A stretch of DNA of 64,000 bases from Pseudocercospora fijiensis CIRAD86 (taxonomy: Eukaryota > Ascomycota > Dothideomycetes > Mycosphaerellales > Mycosphaerellaceae): assembly GCF_000340215.1 (NCBI RefSeq), contig NW_006921542.1:772267-836266 (forward strand), written 5' to 3'. This document shows positions 12,841-21,964 of the stretch, piece after piece. The stretch's first letter is position 1. Each line of letters begins with the position of its first letter. The notes under the pieces were generated by a model. It searched no databases. It was not told the origin of the DNA and worked only from the letters and a program-made list of their open reading frames with translations. The position numbers were made by a program, and so were the translations under genes.

Positions 12841-13830
12841 CTTTAATTAAGCCTAGGCCGATCTGCTATTATAAGATTAATAGACCTAGCTTCGAAGTAA
12901 GTAGAGATACCTATATTAAATATTCTCGTCCCTAACTCCTCTATCTATTTCTTTCTAAATATTCGAACCCGATAGTCTACTATGTCTAAGATAACGGATT
13001 AATTCGAGACTCTCTTTAATAAGCCTAACCTCCTCTAATTAATTAAATCTAGGCCGATCTACTCTTACTACTTTTATAGGGTTTTCTAAAAATATCCGTC
13101 TAAAGCGTTTCTATCCCCGGAGCTTATCTCTTACTTCTCTACTCTTTCGTTAGTAAAAATTTAATTTAAAGCCGATAGCCCGTTTCTATAAGATAACGGA
13201 TTGATTAATTATTATCTTTAATAAGTGTAACCTTCTCTAATTAATCTAGTATAGGGCGATCTACTATTGCTATATAATAGCTCTAAGATACCTACGCTTA
13301 GCGTTCTTATACTTCGACCTACTCTTACTCCTTAATTAACCTTAACCCCTATATCCGATTTTTTAAACTTTGTCTAATAAGACGGATTAATCTTATCCGA
13401 GGCTAATTCTCCTCTAGTTAATTAAGTATAGGCTAATCTACTCTTACTACTTCGATAGGGCTAGCTTCAAAGCTTCGTTAAGTATTCTTATTCCTAGAGC
13501 GTCTCTTTCTCTTCCTAAATTAATACCTCCTCTAAAGCCTATAATCGCTTGTCCTATTTCTGTTTTAGCCTTTTTTTTATTTAGCGTAAGTCGAAGGTAT
13601 AACAAGTACCTTCTACGATCGAAAAGGCCTACTTACTTTCTATACTTATTAATAAAGAAAATCCGGATCGAGGATAAAGCTATAGTAGATCGTAGAAGGT
13701 AGAAGGTTAATATAAACAAGGCAGTCGTATTAAGCGCCTAAGAAGGAGGTAGAATCTTTCTAATTAAGCCTAAGAAGACGGATTAATCGGAGGCTATTCC
13801 GTCGATAAGTTAAAGTTCGTTAGTTTACTC
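12840..13830. repeat. Degenerate tandem repeat, period about 190-200 bp, 4-5 units
   Basis: Two markers recur in step. The first is a block like TAAGCCTAGGCCGATCTRCT at about 12,843, 13,042, 13,238 and 13,428. The second is a block like GATAACGGATTAATT at about 12,993, 13,190, 13,378 and 13,775. The spacings give a unit of about 190-200 bp. Units differ by RIP-type transitions and small indels. No protein or known satellite was recognised. Confidence 0.65.
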
Positions 13831-14410
13831 GTATACTCTCTTCTTACTTATATAGTTGTAGTAGTACGGTATCTACCGATTAGCGAGTAATCCGTAGACT
13901 TCTCGCTAGAAAGCAGAACGCCGAATAACGATATATTAATACGCTTATACCTAGGAGAAGAGTAGGCGAACTATAATAATACGGTACGTTAACGGAGGAG
14001 CTTTCTCCGTTTTAGTATAATAGAGCGTAGCGAGCTTACCTATATAGTAAGTAGGCGCTTTGTAATTATTCTATACTAGATAGCCTTAGGAGAAGACCTA
14101 TACCTAATTAAACTAAACTACTTATACCGATAAAGACTCCCCCTATATACTAGAGTATATAGAGAAGACCCGGGAACCGATCGATATACGAATCTACGTA
14201 AAGCAACGATAATAGCTAATATATAGACGGTTAAAAGTAAGAGTAGGAAGTAGAAGTAGAGGTAAAGGGTTAAAGATAAAAGTAGAAGGTATAGTAAAGT
14301 CTTCGAGAGCCTAAGAAGGTAGTAGTAGAGGATTCTTATTTTTTGTTCCGGCTCTATCGGTAAGTGTAATTGCTATTGAATATTATATGCTATATCGGAA
14401 CAAAGGAAAA
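13831..14410. other. RIPed DNA running up to the RIP boundary
   Basis: No gene was recognised. The last saturated RIP sequence ends close to 14,400. From about 14,411 CA and TG dinucleotides reappear at normal frequency. Confidence 0.5.
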
Positions 14411-14411
14411 T

Positions 14412-14561
14412 CATAAATTCGTCGCTTAGGGCACACTACCGCACAGCTCCAGGTCTATCTTACTCCGTCTGCACTCTGCTTGCGCTATGTCGTTAAGAAG
14501 AAACATCATCAATTCGTCGCTTGGTGCTTGCTCCCAGGTCCATCTATCACGTCTGCACTCT
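14412..14561. repeat. Short direct duplication of the coiled-coil gene's 3' end
   Basis: Copy 1 (about 14,412-14,477) and copy 2 (about 14,506-14,561) share AATTCGTCGCTT, CCAGGTC and GTCTGCACTCT in order, with 84-95 bp offset. Copy 2 covers the 3' end of the coiled-coil pseudogene, including its stop. Copy 1, on the side of the RIP boundary, differs partly by TpG-to-TpA type changes (CTTAGG against CTTGGT). Confidence 0.7.
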
Positions 14562-16196
14562 ACCAACCCCCTCCAAGACCTCTACAACCTCTCCAACCAA
14601 GTCCCTCAACTCCCTCGCAGCAGGAACAATCAATCCCTTAGACAAGTTCTTCTCGATCGAAGCAGCCGACAGTTGACGACTACCCGCAAGGCGCATGACT
14701 TCATTTCTGAACTCCAATCTTTCCTGATTACTGCCGTTCGCCTTGAGGTATGCGACTCGGGCTTGTACGTGGGCGGGGATGAATGATGGTAGGAGTGTCT
14801 GATCCTTTTCCAGAATGCGGATCCGCTCCTGCAATCCATGAGTGATTTTGTCGCGCGTAGAGAGCTTCTTCTCCAGGAGATTGTGGGATTTTGAGATGTT
14901 GGTCGAGGCTTGCTGGAGTTGCCAGTTCTGTTCCTGCAAGGCCGAAAGCTCTGAGTTCTTGTTTGAGACTTGCTCTTGGAGGTCGCGCAGTGCCGAAGAA
15001 GACGAATCCTTGCCTTTCGATTCGAGGTCGAAGATTCGGTCGCGCAGTTGCTAGATCTCGTCAGTGAGATCTGTTTCGATCTCCAAGAGACGAGAGTTTT
15101 CCTCCTCGAGGTCGGAGAGCTTTCTCATCACATCGACCTGGCCTGCTACTTGGCCTTAGAGATCACCAATGCTTTTCGTATTCTTCTCATCGGCCTGCTT
15201 CAAGGCAGTATTCTCATCTAGCAACTTGAAATTTTCATCCTGCTTCAAATGCAGCTGAGACTGCAGCTCACGGGCCTTGGCCTCAGCTAAGTCCTTTTCT
15301 TTCCGCAGGTTGCGGAGGTCTTCCGTCAGGTTCTTCTCGGCTATGCGAGACTGGTCCAAAGCGTCTCCAAGTTTGGCGTTCTTCTCCTTCGCCGATTGAG
15401 CTCGAGTATTCATCTCTTGCTGCTTGGCCATCAGTCTGCGCTCCTGATCCAGTGTCTTCTCGACTTCTTCCTGTTTTGCCCTGAGCTGGACCTAAGCATC
15501 ATCCAAGACGAGCTCACGGGTCTTCAGTTCCTCCTTTTTGCTGTGGTACTTCTTGTCCTCCTCCCGACAAAGACGATGGAATTCATTCTCTCGGGCCATC
15601 AACCAATCAGAATACTGCTTAACATGGGTCGCATAAGTGTCGATGTGTTGCTGGTTCGTCGGGTCGTCCTGCACGCGGTTGTATGCGGCTGTCAAGAGAC
15701 TAGTCCAGGTTTCATGCGAGTCCCTACCACCATTGTCCTTGGTAAGAGAGGCGGGGGGCGACATTTGCGAGGTAGTGATAGAGACAGAGTGCTCGCTGTC
15801 GTCTGGGACATCGGGGACATCCGACACAGGGGCATCGTTATGTAGAGCAGTCGACTTGAGAGGTGGCATCGGGGATGAAGGAGAAGCGGATGCTCCTTGG
15901 GCAAGCAAGAAGAGGTCCACAGCCTCTTTCAAGAACGATGCACGTGAAGAACTCCAAGTCGGCTTGCGGCTATAGCGCTCTTTGAACTTGGCCTCAAACT
16001 GTCTATACACCAAGTTGTGGCGTCGGCGTTGCTCGTTTGGATCCTGCGTTGCGGCCAGCTTGTCGTGGTGGAGGGCAATAAGGTAGAAGCGGTTGAAGTC
16101 TGTTGGGGTCACAGTTCCGAGAGCTTTCATTTCGTCGAGACGACTGTTCATGACTTCATGGCTGTATGGGAGGGCCTGGTTGCGTTGGCGCGGCAT
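14547..16196 (-). pseudogene. Coiled-coil protein gene with three RIP-type nonsense codons
   Basis: One minus-strand frame runs 550 codons from ATG at 16,194-16,196 to TGA at 14,547-14,549. It is interrupted only by TAG at 15,492-15,494, TAA at 15,156-15,158 and TAG at 15,051-15,053. All three segments share the same frame, and each stop is one C-to-T change from a Gln codon (CpA to TpA). The start was chosen for A at -3; another ATG lies nine codons upstream. Residues about 1-110 are a globular, basic region, about 110-150 is Ser/Pro-rich, and from about 200 to 480 Leu/Glu/Lys/Gln heptads indicate a long coiled coil. I do not recognise the family. It is divergent from the intact gene at 16,872. 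Stop-codon readthrough or assembly error are less likely explanations than RIP. Confidence 0.75.
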
Positions 16197-16871
16197 AATG
16201 AGGGAGCCGAGGATAGTCAACATCAATTGAAGGAAGAAATGGTGAAGTATATTGTGGAAAGGAGGAAACTGAGGGCAGAAGATGTGTCGTCTTATAACTT
16301 GTGGTATGCAGACTTCTGTGCGGCTTTTGTCCGAAGTAGGGTTGTATAACCTCTGTTCTCAGCAGGCTTGGATGATGACTTGCTTAGATGATGACTTCGG
16401 AAGTCGACAGATCGAATACGGGAATGGAATGCGGCACAAGTCGACTTGTCATGCAGGACAACCATTTTCGGATGCACTGTCTTGCAGGAGCTTTTCGGAC
16501 GTAGGGTGTCGGAGGTCGGAGGTTGGAAATCGGCGCTGAGCTTCCCCGTCCACCCTGATTCTGATTGCCGATGGCCCGCTCGTCTTCAAGTTGCTGCGAA
16601 GGAGAAGGTGTCTGTCTCACAGTGCTCTATCACATCTAAAACAGCAGCGCCCTGAGCCGTCGCACGTCGCACGTCGCACGTCGCACGTCGCACGTCGCAC
16701 GTCGCACGTCGCACGCATGTCCTGTTTGGCGCAGACGTCTGAGACCTTTAATCTCGCCTCTGGCATCACTGTTCGTTATGCTGTTCTCTTTCTAGGCAGA
16801 AGAAGTCCGCCGCCGCCGCCGCCAGTGGCCAGTGGTATTCCAACGAGAACGCCCGCCGGCGAGCGCACAGC
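16197..16871. promoter_or_regulatory. Divergent intergenic (bidirectional promoter) region
   Basis: About 675 bp lies between the two divergent start codons. It is not RIPed. It holds the GTCGCAC heptamer array and CT-rich and GCC-rich segments near the plus-strand start. I found no certain TATA box. Several short ORFs here are spurious. Confidence 0.5.
16659..16714 (+). repeat. Eight perfect tandem copies of GTCGCAC
   Basis: Fifty-six bases are exactly eight head-to-tail copies of the heptamer GTCGCAC, in the shared upstream region of two divergent genes. Seven is not a multiple of three and no conserved frame covers it, so it is unlikely to be coding. It could be an array of regulator-binding sites or a simple expansion. 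Confidence 0.95.
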
Positions 16872-17819
16872 ATGTCATCGTCGCACGCGCTTACAAACGC
16901 CGTCATCAAGCATCCCCATCACAGCGACCACCGCCATCACCGCGACCACCGCCCTCGTCACCGCCTAAGATCCGCACTAGACGACGCCGACGAGGCTTGC
17001 ATTATTGTTGCCTTAAACAAGTGGTGGGAGGAATTCTTCTCGCGCCTTCTCGAATGCGAGTCTGACGGCGAAAACTTTACCCTCCTCCTCCCTCCCGGAT
17101 CTCCTTCCGATCGAGGCCATACTCCTGACCAATTCTACATCGACCAGCTTGTCGCGTGGCACCGTGAACATGAACCACCACCACCACCGAACGCTCCCAC
17201 CGAACACTGCTTGTGGCATTTCATTCAGACTGACAATGATGCCTATGTCGCACGCCGAATCGCCTCGAGCCCGCTCTACCTCGCCGCCCGCGCCGCTATT
17301 GCGCTAATCCTCGACAACCATATCAACATCTGGCGTCTTCGCTGGTCCACGGGCTCAAAAAGTTGGCACTTCGCTCTCGATGTCCACACTACATTACCAA
17401 ATCTCGAGCGGCACTTAGATAAGTGGTATGAGAAGGCCTGTCGCCAGGACGTAGAGGAAGAGGTAGCTAGGATTGAAGCACGGTATGCAGAGCAGTGGAA
17501 GGGAAGAGATGCGGCGCTTAGCAACAAGATTGAGTCTACTGTTCTGCGATGGCGATTGGAGGCTGAGAGGCTGGATGTCGCTGTGCACAGGCAGGTGCAG
17601 GACCGCGACCTCGTGCCTGCGGTGCATGCGACCGGAGAAGAAATCACTGAGGTCGCGACGGGGGAAGTGACTACCACCATGCCTTGTTCTTCTCCTACAC
17701 AGAAGTCTTCTGCAGGTCTAGAGGTCGAGGCATCTGCGCGTCCCCGTCAACCACGACCCTGGCATGAGTCGCTGGTAGAGCTGTTTGAGCTCTGGACCTG
17801 GCGTCTGGCGAGAAGGTAA
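16872..17819 (+). CDS. Uncharacterised 315-residue protein, intact
   Basis: This is the only long intact ORF of the window with normal codon composition. It starts at ATG 16,872 (A at -3, good fungal context) and ends at TAA 17,817-17,819, with no internal stop or obvious intron. The N-terminus is His/Arg-rich (residues 12-32), followed by a Trp-containing segment (ALNKWWEEF, about 47-55), a proline run near residues 101-105, a hydrophobic Ala/Leu helix (about 135-150) and a charged helical region (about 175-245, with VARIEARYAEQW). The C-terminus is basic and Trp-rich. I do not recognise a family and see no signal peptide or membrane span. The flanking DNA becomes RIPed within about 30-50 bp of its stop codon. 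Confidence 0.75.
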   Translation: MSSSHALTNAVIKHPHHSDHRHHRDHRPRHRLRSALDDADEACIIVALNKWWEEFFSRLLECESDGENFTLLLPPGSPSDRGHTPDQFYIDQLVAWHREHEPPPPPNAPTEHCLWHFIQTDNDAYVARRIASSPLYLAARAAIALILDNHINIWRLRWSTGSKSWHFALDVHTTLPNLERHLDKWYEKACRQDVEEEVARIEARYAEQWKGRDAALSNKIESTVLRWRLEAERLDVAVHRQVQDRDLVPAVHATGEEITEVATGEVTTTMPCSSPTQKSSAGLEVEASARPRQPRPWHESLVELFELWTWRLARR

Positions 17820-17849
17820 ACAATAGGGAGGGCCGTACTCGCTAAACTT

Positions 17850-19200
17850 GCTAGATTGTAGAAGTTGTATATTCTAGTCTGCTCTACTAGGCTAGCCAAC
17901 TATATTGTATAGAGTATCTCTAACTACCTACTATTCCCTCGTCTACGCTATCGCCTATAATATAAATAACTACTAGTAGCTCCTAAGTAGTATAGATTAC
18001 GTATTATCTATAGGTATAGGATAGGTTAGGCAAATATAATAGTATAGATTATAGTAGTAGAGATATTATAGGAAGAGATTATAAGCGTAGACGTATAGCT
18101 ATCGCTTACTTTTATAAAATAAACTGTTCGATCTAATACTTTCGCTTAGATAGTAAAAGATAAGCAACTAGATTTAGGCTAGATAAACTACTAGCGGTAA
18201 GTCTACGTTAGTATCTATAGATATATTAATATATAGAATAATAGAGCTAGCTATTAGTAGTATTTAAAATAGTATACAAAGTAGGCTTAAATTAATCTTT
18301 ACTATAAGATATAGGTCTTTCTATATTGTAGTATCCTACTACTACTATACTTACTATCGCTACTAGTACCGTTTAGCGGAAAATATATTAATTAATATAA
18401 CTTTAAGTAAAGCTTTCTATAATCTCTAGGTAGAGTCTATAGACTTCTAGTAAGGAACCTATTATAGAGTTCTTAAGATATATAAATTTATAGATATATT
18501 AATCTATTATCTAAGCTAGACTAGAATAAATAGTCTCTTAAAACATTATCTTATAGTAGGTAGATATCTTATCTATATCTCTATAAATAAGTCTCTAGAT
18601 ATAGTAAATCTTAATCTAGATAGATATTTTATAGTATAAGAAGCGTAAATTATCTACTAAGGCCTAGCGTCTACCTAATCAAGAGTCTAGCGCGCTAAAC
18701 TCTAAATCTAACGTAAATATAGTATATCTATTATATTAGCTAGTATTAGCTCTATCTAGCTAGCGATAGCTAAGTATTATAATATATTAACTATAATACT
18801 AAAGAAATACTACTATAGCGAGTACGAAAGGCTATCGCTATATAGTATAGACTTAATATAATAACAAGCAGGTTATACTAAACCGGTATTAGCTAGTAGA
18901 AGGCGTTTTCGAAGAGGAGAGGCCTTTAGCTATATCCTATATAGTAATACTATTTTTAAGATTAGACTATTATAAAGAGATTAGCTCTAAAGCTTTTAGT
19001 AACTCGCGGCGAGACTTTTAGTAACTCTATATTATACCTTCGCTTATACTCTATCGATAACTAGCTTCTAGCCGCTATATTCGAACCTTTAGTTAAAAGG
19101 CGCCTTATCGATAGCGTATCTTATTTTAGGGTCTATTAAGCCTAAATTTCAAGTAAAAATCTACTAGTAAGAGCTTAGAAGATAGAGGATATATTCTTAT
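17850..19200 (-). pseudogene. Unidentified fossil ORF beside the hAT insertion
   Basis: The minus strand reads as one long frame with RIP-type stops, for example KFIYLKNSIIGSLLEVYRLY near 18.4 kb and GYYNIERPISYSKD followed by FKPTLYTILNTTNS near 18.25 kb. The open character over more than 1 kb argues for an old protein gene. I do not recognise the family. It ends just left of the 49-bp stump of hAT copy 2 (19,424-19,466), the place where copy 1 carries its H3 cassette. Confidence 0.45.
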
Positions 19201-19423
19201 TAGCTTTCCTACTACTATTATATATAATCTCGTCGAGTTATAATAAGCCTATAAAAGTAGAGAAAAGCGCCGCGATTATATTATAGTTATCTATATAGAT
19301 TACTAGTAGTCCTAGTAAATCCTTAGGTATAGAAGAGAGTATAGGAAGTATATTCTCTAGTAGTTTATCGTATATATAATTATAACTATATACGCTATCG
19401 ATAGGGCGTTAAGAAGCCTACTA

Positions 19424-19466
19424 CCGTCTCTATATACCGGCTACGAGTACCGGCTATACCTCTAAA
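19424..19466. mobile_element. Left stump of hAT copy 2, with target duplication
   Basis: About 43 bp here match 21,909-21,957 of hAT copy 1 (CCTACTACCGTCTCTATA and CCGGCTACGAGT blocks). They are interrupted at 19,466 by the hAT terminal repeat and resume at 29,368. The 8 bp before the element (19,459-19,466, CCTCTAAA) match the 8 bp after it (29,368-29,375, CCTCTCAA) at 7 of 8 positions. Homology to copy 1 stops abruptly left of 19,424. Confidence 0.75.
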
Positions 19467-19600
19467 TAGACCCCGCAGTAGTTCGGGTTGGTTTAGTTTA
19501 GTTTGCTAAGCCGAAACTCTAGTTTGGTTTAGGTTGGTTTGCTAAGCAACTATATAAGTAGCTAGTTCGAACTATATAATTTATCGGTTTTTAAGAAGTG
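19467..19600 (+). repeat. Left terminal inverted repeat of hAT copy 1
   Basis: It begins TAGACCCCGCAGTAGTTCGG and continues with internal GGTTTAGTTTAGTTTGC and GGTTTAGGTTGGTTTGC subterminal repeats, whose complements (GCAAACCGAAC type) are at the right ends at about 29,340 and 43,580 and in the MITE at 48,583-48,928. Confidence 0.85.
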
Positions 19601-19628
19601 TACGAATATGTACGTAGCTTCAAGCAAG

Positions 19629-20545
19629 CCCTTTATAAGACTTAGCAGTATAGCCGGTAGCGTAGCCGGCATTTTTAGTCCTTAGTACTTATAGAATTTT
19701 CGAATCCTACTTAGGCTACGTAGTTGTATAAAGGTACTTATATAACCTTAAATCTATAGACAATTAGCTAAGGGCACTAACCAATTAAAAGCATATATAT
19801 ATATAAGGCATTATAGTTTAGTTCGGAAACTATACTCCTTAGGTATGAATTTTATCCTTTCGTTTACGGTTTAATTCCCTAACTGCTTAGTAGAATGTCT
19901 TTATCTAGATCTAGGTAGAACTTATCGATTTCCGTCGAAGCTCTCCTTAAGAAGTTCTAGCACTTTCCTACTAAACTATACTCTAATATTAAGTACTAGG
20001 ATAGCTCCTCCCTCGATATCGGTACTATATACGAAACAGCTATAAGGCAGCTCTATAGGGCGTTCTACTAGTTACTCGCTATACTACGGCCGAATGCTAG
20101 TTCGTTCCTTAGAACTCTAGGTTATTTAGTAGATATTAAGGATAGGGTAGGTAGTAACTTCGTATTGTATAAGGAAGTAGAGGCTACTATAGAGGAGTCC
20201 TTCAACCTATAGAAGATAGTAAAAGATATAGAGGTAACTACAGGTCTAGGTACCTAGTTGAATTTCTAGTAGGTAGAGTATAAGGATATTTAGTAGGAGT
20301 ATTAGGTAGAGTTGCGAAAGCAGGTATATAATATAGTCTAGAGAACAGGGATAATACCTATAACTATAAGTATTAGGTTCTTTAATCTTCCTCCTTTTTT
20401 CCTTATTTTCTTTTTATAAAAATCCAAACTAATACAAATTAACTAGAATATCTATCTTCTTTTAGTTCTTTATAAGACCTAGTAGCGTAGCCGGTAGCGT
20501 AGCCGGCAGCGTAGTCGGCCTTTTTACTCCTAAGCACTAACGGGT
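19629..20545. repeat. Direct repeats flanking the plus-strand ORF of the hAT
   Basis: A block with CTTTATAAGAC, then AGCCGGTAGCGTAGCCGGCA, then TTTTTA and AGYACTWA occurs at about 19,629-19,700 and again at about 20,468-20,545. The two copies bracket the plus-strand ORF and carry the GCCGGC motif otherwise found in introns. They may mark a captured cassette. Confidence 0.6.
19895..20350 (+). pseudogene. Unidentified plus-strand ORF in the hAT
   Basis: From ATG at 19,895 the plus strand reads as a single frame of about 150 codons whose stops are all TAG (Gln or Trp equivalents). Readable segments include NLSISVEALLKKF, LDIGTIYETAIRQLYRAFY and TLGYLVDIKDRVGSNFVLYK. The amphipathic, Leu/Lys/Glu-rich character suggests helices, but I do not recognise a family. 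It is convergent with the H3 gene (end at 20,745) and bracketed by direct repeats. It is missing from hAT copy 2. Confidence 0.5.
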
Positions 20546-20830
20546 TTTTCGAAGACTTCTATTCTATACGGCTAATAAAGTATACTATACTATATAGGTA
20601 TACTTAGAGAGTATTTAGAGCGCGGTATATAGCGCCGTATAACAGCGGCTTATTTCGTATATAGAAAAGCTTATAGACGATACTACGAATATCCTTCCTA
20701 CTAGTATATCTATCCTATCTAGCACTATCTCGAATATAGATATTCTAGCCTTTTAGAATCTGATCGAGTGCTTTAAAATCCTTATCTATAATCGTTATAC
20801 GCTTCGCGTAAATAGCTATAAGGTTGACCG

Positions 20831-20878
20831 CTGAAATAGTATTAGTATAGTCCGAAAAGAGGTAGAAGAGAAATATAT
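20831..20878 (-). other. Intron 2 of the H3 gene (48 nt, phase 1)
   Basis: The 5' end reads ATATAT, one RIP change (TpG to TpA) from GTATAT. The branch-point sequence TACTAATAC and 3' TTTCAG follow. Removing it joins FES to VNLIAIY and restores H3 alignment exactly. It has no GCCGGC array. Confidence 0.85.
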
Positions 20879-21061
20879 ATTCGAAGATACGAACTAGGTA
20901 GGGTTCTATAGCCTCTTAAAGGGCGCCTATCGCGGAGGCTTAGAAGCGAAGGTCCGTTCTATAATCCTAGGCAATTTCGCGAATAAGTCGTTAGAAAGGA
21001 GCTTTACGGATTAGGAGCTTAGAACTCTTCTAATACTGCCGAATCTTACGGAGGGCTACGG

Positions 21062-21152
21062 CTAAAGAAGGATTAGTAAAAAGACAGTAAGAATGCCGGC
21101 TACGCTGCCGGCTACGCTACCGGCTACGCTGCCGGCTATAAATAGAACTTAC
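21062..21152 (-). other. Intron 1 of the H3 gene with GCCGGC array (91 nt, phase 1)
   Basis: The 5' splice site is GTAAGT at 21,152 and the branch region is TTTTTACTAATCC, with 3' TTTAG (RIPed CAG) at 21,062. Between them lie four units of about 12 bp with alternating GCCGGC and ACCGGC cores (21,094-21,139). Splicing joins RLG-T to VALRKI in frame. Confidence 0.88.
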
Positions 21153-21964
21153 TTCCTAGGCGCTATCGACGCTTCGTACGATTGCTACTAGTAGTAGAAG
21201 CGCTAGTTGTCGTCTTACGTAGAGCCTTGCCCGCCGTTGTCTTACGCGGAGCCTTACTCGCGACGCCCTTTCTAGTACCGGAGCTAGCGGTAGTAGTAGT
21301 AGCCCTCTTATATTAATATACTATACTCGTTCTATTATTTCCGATCTTGTTACGACCCGTAGAAGTAGCAGGTCCCTTCTTACGAGGCGTCGTAACTTAG
21401 TTAAGTAGACTCGCTATTATAAAAGTCGTCGAATTAAGGAAAAAAGTGCGTTACGAAAGTATACGAAGGCGCGCGTAGAGCGAGGATATTGCGGAGGTAG
21501 TAGATATAGAGCGTAGAGGTATAGGTATCGATACGAAGGTTAAATATAGCGAGAGAGGTAGTATCGCGGTATCGCTAGGCAATAGAGTAAGCTTCGCGTA
21601 AGCCTATATTATAGTAACGTTAGAGTAAGGAAAGAAGGCAGGTACGGCTAAAAAAGGCGGGCATAGCTAAAAAAGGCAGGTACGGCAAACTTTGAAATAT
21701 AGCCGGTATATATAGCTAGTATAGTAATAGGCGAAAGCCTCCTTTTAATAAATAGCCGGCGTAATAATAGTATCCTACTATAGTATAGATATTCTTTAGT
21801 AATGCCTTTACTAGCTATAGTAATCTTATAAGTAACCTAGGCCTATTGCTAGTAAATATAAGAAATATTAGGTAGGCTATACTAAACAAGCTAGTTATTT
21901 AGTAGGAAAAGGCCTACTACCGTCTCTATATGCCGGCTACGAGTGCCGGCTATCGCTCTAAATT

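Larger units (their letters stand above)
20745..21417 (-). pseudogene. Histone H3-like gene with two introns, RIP-killed, inside the hAT
   Basis: The exon 2 frame reads TVALRKIRQY, KSSKLLIRKAPF, RLIREIA, DYRTDLRF, ASAIGAL and EAIEPYLVRIF, joined by single stops at 21,030, 20,991, 20,967, 20,940 and 20,916. Each stop sits on a Gln of H3 (RRYQKS, PFQR, AQDF, RFQSS, LQES). Exon 3 gives SVNLIAIYAKRITIIDKDF, matching the NLCAIHAKRVTI segment. Exon 1 is a basic tail with SKAPRKTTAGKALRKTT, ending RLGT, which joins VALR as PGT-VALR does in H3. The start ATG is now ATA at 21,415-21,417. The tail is about 84 residues, roughly twice that of H3. The end is TAG 20,745-20,747, or further if that is also a RIPed Gln/Trp. 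There is no loop-1 insertion, so it is closer to canonical H3 than to CENP-A. H3 packages DNA in nucleosomes. Confidence 0.9.

Noticed and set aside
14487..17670. Numerous short overlapping ORFs on both strands of the gene island
   Set aside because: They overlap the minus-strand coiled-coil frame or the 315-codon plus-strand gene in other frames and lack independent coding character.
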